DNA of 64,000 nt from Allomuricauda sp. CAU 1633. GTDB taxonomy: Bacteria; Bacteroidota; Bacteroidia; Flavobacteriales; Flavobacteriaceae. Positions 61,272 through 64,000 of this stretch are shown here, one piece after another. The first letter of the stretch is position 1, and each line of letters starts with the position of its first letter. Location: assembly GCF_017313225.1 (NCBI RefSeq), contig NZ_JAFLNE010000004.1, positions 124,001-188,000 on the forward strand, given 5' to 3'. The notes beneath the pieces are model-generated. The model saw only the letters and a program-made list of their open reading frames with translations, was not told where the DNA came from and made no database searches. The position numbers and the translations under genes were made by a program.

Positions 61272-62624
61272 TTATTTGGCCAACTCTGAGGCCATAGTGG
61301 TAATATAATACTTACTGATCATATTGTTCAATTCCCAAGCGGGCATGGAATTTTGCTTCCAAAACTCAATAAACTTTTCGGTTACTTGGGAAAAATGGGC
61401 TTCATGCCCTACACGATATTCATTGGGCACCATTACTTCCCAGCCATTTGGGTTTTCTTTTAATGCTATACCTGGGTATTTTTTAACCAATGCATCAAAT
61501 GCTTCAATTACCGATTCACCATCAATGTTCTGAACAACTGGCTCAATATAAAGTACGGGTTTAAAATCTTGCTCTTTACCCTGCCTGATAATTAAGTTGG
61601 CCTTTGTGCCCCTTATGGTAGAAAAATGTGTGTCGCCACCACCTTCCGGAGCTTTATAGTCCCATATTACCGATACACGGGCATGCAAGTCCTTGATTTT
61701 AAAATTGATTTCACCGTTGCAATTCACGCTAAGCGTATCATTTTCAATGGCTTTGGCCAAATAATCTGGAAAAGGTGAATTGGTGACATCTTTAAACTGA
61801 TGGGAAGACAATTTTGTGGCCCAAAGGGAAGATTTCCCCACTTCAATGTCCAAGGTGTCCAATAATTGTTCTGGAAAACATTGCCATTGAACCAAATCAA
61901 CCAAATGAGTGGTCACATCAACCAGTCCATTACCCTCTTGTTCAACGTCAAAAAACCAAGGTGGGCGCACAAGAACATTTCCGGACACATACTTGTAAAA
62001 ATGGTGCACACTTTCTTTGGTGATGGCCGGATGCTCTGGACTTCCTTTTTCCATTTCTCCAAAAATTTCCGGAATCTGGGTGAGTTCCCGTTGGAGGATA
62101 GAGGTGATTTCATATCGCTCTGTCATGATATCGTATAGCAGGACACCATTCTCTTTTGACCTCTCAAAAGTTTTGAGCAAGAGCTTGTACCCATCGCGGT
62201 CAATGGCCATGGGTTTGTCTGCCAAGACATGCATTCCTGCATTTATCGCTTGGTTGATATACTCCGTTTTCTTTTGGTTGTTCCCAGCCAATACCACCAC
62301 ATTTCCTGATTTATCAGATAGCATCTTGTCCCAAAAATCACTACCTCGGTAAACTTCACTTTTCCATTTCGTTGGATTATCCGCCCGTGTATTGAACCCT
62401 TCAATTCTTTTAAGGTGCAGGTCCACATCGTTTGCGTCAGGTGCATAAACATGAACCGTGGAGTCCACTAAGGGATACATATTTTTCTGCACCAAGGCGG
62501 CGTGAAAGTGTCCAGGATCTACCGTAACCAACCGAATCCTATCATTGTCGGAAGGAGGCTGCTTAGGGGTTTTGTTGCAAGCGAACGCAGTAACCAACAA
62601 AAGAACTGATATTCGTAATTTCAT
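61272..62624 (-). CDS. Lipoprotein Gfo/Idh/MocA-family oxidoreductase
   Basis: A 450-residue lipoprotein (signal ending LVTAFAC). The nucleotide-binding part has LVTVDPGHFHAALVQ and NVVVLAGNN, atypical of the usual GxGxxG, followed by LADKPMAIDRDG (EKP changed to DKP). The C-terminal part has NGLVDVTTHLVDLVQW with a His where the family's catalytic His lies. Membrane anchoring as a lipoprotein differs from its Tat-exported neighbour. Two bases separate it from the upstream gene, so they form an operon and may act as a pair. Confidence 0.75.
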   Translation of the reverse strand: MKLRISVLLLVTAFACNKTPKQPPSDNDRIRLVTVDPGHFHAALVQKNMYPLVDSTVHVYAPDANDVDLHLKRIEGFNTRADNPTKWKSEVYRGSDFWDKMLSDKSGNVVVLAGNNQKKTEYINQAINAGMHVLADKPMAIDRDGYKLLLKTFERSKENGVLLYDIMTERYEITSILQRELTQIPEIFGEMEKGSPEHPAITKESVHHFYKYVSGNVLVRPPWFFDVEQEGNGLVDVTTHLVDLVQWQCFPEQLLDTLDIEVGKSSLWATKLSSHQFKDVTNSPFPDYLAKAIENDTLSVNCNGEINFKIKDLHARVSVIWDYKAPEGGGDTHFSTIRGTKANLIIRQGKEQDFKPVLYIEPVVQNIDGESVIEAFDALVKKYPGIALKENPNGWEVMVPNEYRVGHEAHFSQVTEKFIEFWKQNSMPAWELNNMISKYYITTMASELAK

Positions 62625-62626
62625 AA

Positions 62627-63997
62627 TTAAAGTAGTCCATAAGGTTCACGTTGGGAACGAGAAAGCATACTGTTGGCTTCCGCATCATCCTTGAATTTTT
62701 CGGCCTTTGGATCCCAATGGAGTTTTCTATCGAACTTCATGGCCATGTGGTGTAACAGACAGGCTGAACAGGATCGGTGCGCCACTTCCACAGGGGCAAT
62801 GGGTTCGGTTTTTGATTTAATGGCATCAAGCCAATTTCTATGGTGGTTTTCACTTACGGGAAGGTGTATGCCATCTTTCTCTATAGGGGATGAAATAATT
62901 TTCGGATCACTGGCGTCCAAAGGCTTTACTCCTTCGGCATTGGGCAAGGGGTCAGAAGCGGTCGCCCTGTATGCGCCACGGGTTACAAAAATCCAACCTT
63001 CGGTACCTTCAAATTTAACCCCGTTCGGTAAGGTGTTGGACACGGTCATTTCCACACCATTTTCGTACAGCGCATGGGTTTCAAAGATTCCGTGCACATT
63101 CCACAGTCCCGAGGTAGGGAAATCCGCCTTGCCCCAAATTTCAATGGGGCCGGTATACTCAGTGTCCATTCCCCAATGGGCGGAATCAATATGGTGGGAT
63201 CCCCAACCTGTGATCATGCCCGCACCAAACTGTTCGCATCGCAGCCATCCAGGCCTACCATAACCCACCTGTGGATGTACGCGTTTCTCCGTATAATAGA
63301 CTTCTGGGGTGGATCCCAGCCACATATCATAATTCAAATTTGTTGGGATGGGAAGTTCCGGTTCTTCATCCCCAGCAGGATCTCCGGGAAGGCCCACATA
63401 TACTTTCTTTAGTTCTCCAATCTTTCCATTCCGTACCAATTCTGCCGCAAATCTGAACTGATTACTGGAACGCTGCTGACTGCCAATCTGAAAAATGACC
63501 CCGGCCTTTTGCACTTCATCACTCAAAATGCGACCTTCCTGAATAGTCAAGGAAGCAGGTTTTTGCATAAAAATGTCTTTTCCTGCCCGAGCAAAGTCAA
63601 CCCCAATTTTGGCATGCCAATGGTCTGGAGTACTGATCAGCACCGCATCAACATCATCCTTATCGAGCAATTCCCGATAATCCGTGTATTGGGATACTTC
63701 AATATATTTCTTGCCATATTTCTCATAATAATAATTGTTTACGAGTTGGGAAGCTTCCAAAACACGTTTGGCATCCAGATCGCACACAGAAACCAATTGC
63801 ACATCATCGTGGCGCAATACTCCGGGCAAATCCATTACGCGGGCTATTCTTCCTGTTCCAATGGCAGCTATATTAATTCTGTTACTGGGTGCATTTTTAC
63901 CAAAAACGCTGGCGGGCACAATGGTGGGAACCGCAAAAGTGGCGACTGATGCGGCAGAGGTTTTCTTTATGAAATCCCTTCTTTTTATCTGACTCAT
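62627..63997 (-). CDS. Tat-exported Gfo/Idh/MocA-family oxidoreductase
   Basis: A 456-residue protein with a Tat signal (KRRDFIKKTSAAS, residues 5-17). Rossmann motif AAIGTGRIAR, then DAVLISTPDHWHAKIG, the lysine motif IFMQKPASLT (QKP form) and the catalytic region GAGMITGWGSHHIDSAHW. Together with the lipoprotein downstream it forms a two-gene operon of exported sugar- or glycoside-acting oxidoreductases. The start at 63997 has no room for upstream sequence in the window. Substrate unknown. Confidence 0.85.
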   Translation of the reverse strand: MSQIKRRDFIKKTSAASVATFAVPTIVPASVFGKNAPSNRINIAAIGTGRIARVMDLPGVLRHDDVQLVSVCDLDAKRVLEASQLVNNYYYEKYGKKYIEVSQYTDYRELLDKDDVDAVLISTPDHWHAKIGVDFARAGKDIFMQKPASLTIQEGRILSDEVQKAGVIFQIGSQQRSSNQFRFAAELVRNGKIGELKKVYVGLPGDPAGDEEPELPIPTNLNYDMWLGSTPEVYYTEKRVHPQVGYGRPGWLRCEQFGAGMITGWGSHHIDSAHWGMDTEYTGPIEIWGKADFPTSGLWNVHGIFETHALYENGVEMTVSNTLPNGVKFEGTEGWIFVTRGAYRATASDPLPNAEGVKPLDASDPKIISSPIEKDGIHLPVSENHHRNWLDAIKSKTEPIAPVEVAHRSCSACLLHHMAMKFDRKLHWDPKAEKFKDDAEANSMLSRSQREPYGLL

Positions 63998-64000
63998 TTC

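Noticed and set aside
62673..63263. 196-codon antisense ORF in the Tat oxidoreductase gene
   Set aside because: No domain, no promoter; explained by the real gene opposite.

Overview
The window looks like a chromosomal segment of a marine Flavobacteriia bacterium (Bacteroidota, Flavobacteriaceae-like; I would guess near Muricauda/Allomuricauda, but this is inference). The supporting signs are promoters of the Bacteroidota TAnnTTTG type, many lipoproteins and exported beta-barrels, DUF5916 proteins, TPR proteins with a C-terminal LuxR-like HTH, membrane LytTR and AraC regulators, a fused branched-chain E1 alpha/beta dehydrogenase and MutS2 without Smr. No rRNA, tRNA, integrase or CRISPR array was found.

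Layout. 1-3.3 kb: AT-rich edge with the end of an unknown gene, a HEPN-type protein, and a small zinc-ribbon-like protein behind a structured leader. A decayed fragment of that small gene and two heptanucleotide tandem repeats follow. 3.3-11.5 kb: exported and membrane proteins (DUF2306-like membrane protein, S10 peptidase, TPR-HTH regulator) and a cholesterol-dependent-cytolysin-like lipoprotein whose usual C-terminal domain is replaced. 11.6-24.4 kb: a DapB-like reductase with an ArsR regulator, a Tat-exported Gfo/Idh/MocA oxidoreductase, mutS2, ung, a CheY-like regulator, a nucleoside phosphorylase, a SUI1/YciH protein, a 2OG-Fe(II) oxygenase and the E1 dehydrogenase. 24.4-38.6 kb: lipoproteins, transporters with a Crp-type regulator, a DUF5916 barrel, LytTR regulator, sugar dehydrogenase and a large BNR-repeat exported protein.

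38.7-43.0 kb is the accessory highlight: a compact, AT-rich, translationally coupled four-gene operon encoding a SIR2 NADase-like protein, a HerA-type ATPase, a KTSC-domain protein and a PD-(D/E)XK nuclease-like protein. It has its own promoter and ends two bases from a convergent RadC-like gene. SIR2-HerA is an established anti-phage defence pair; the four-gene form with KTSC and nuclease is the best candidate here for an under-described system.

43.0-64 kb: RadC, an adenylate-cyclase/TPR protein, and a stress-type cluster (isochorismatase-like hydrolase, AhpD-like, YHS, DUF1348, AraC regulator) in which two promoters share the same operator geometry. Then come a MORN/DUF2490/OmpA envelope cluster, a CPBP protease, a membrane AraC regulator, a second DUF5916 barrel, an FKBP isomerase and a pair of Gfo/Idh/MocA oxidoreductases at the right edge.
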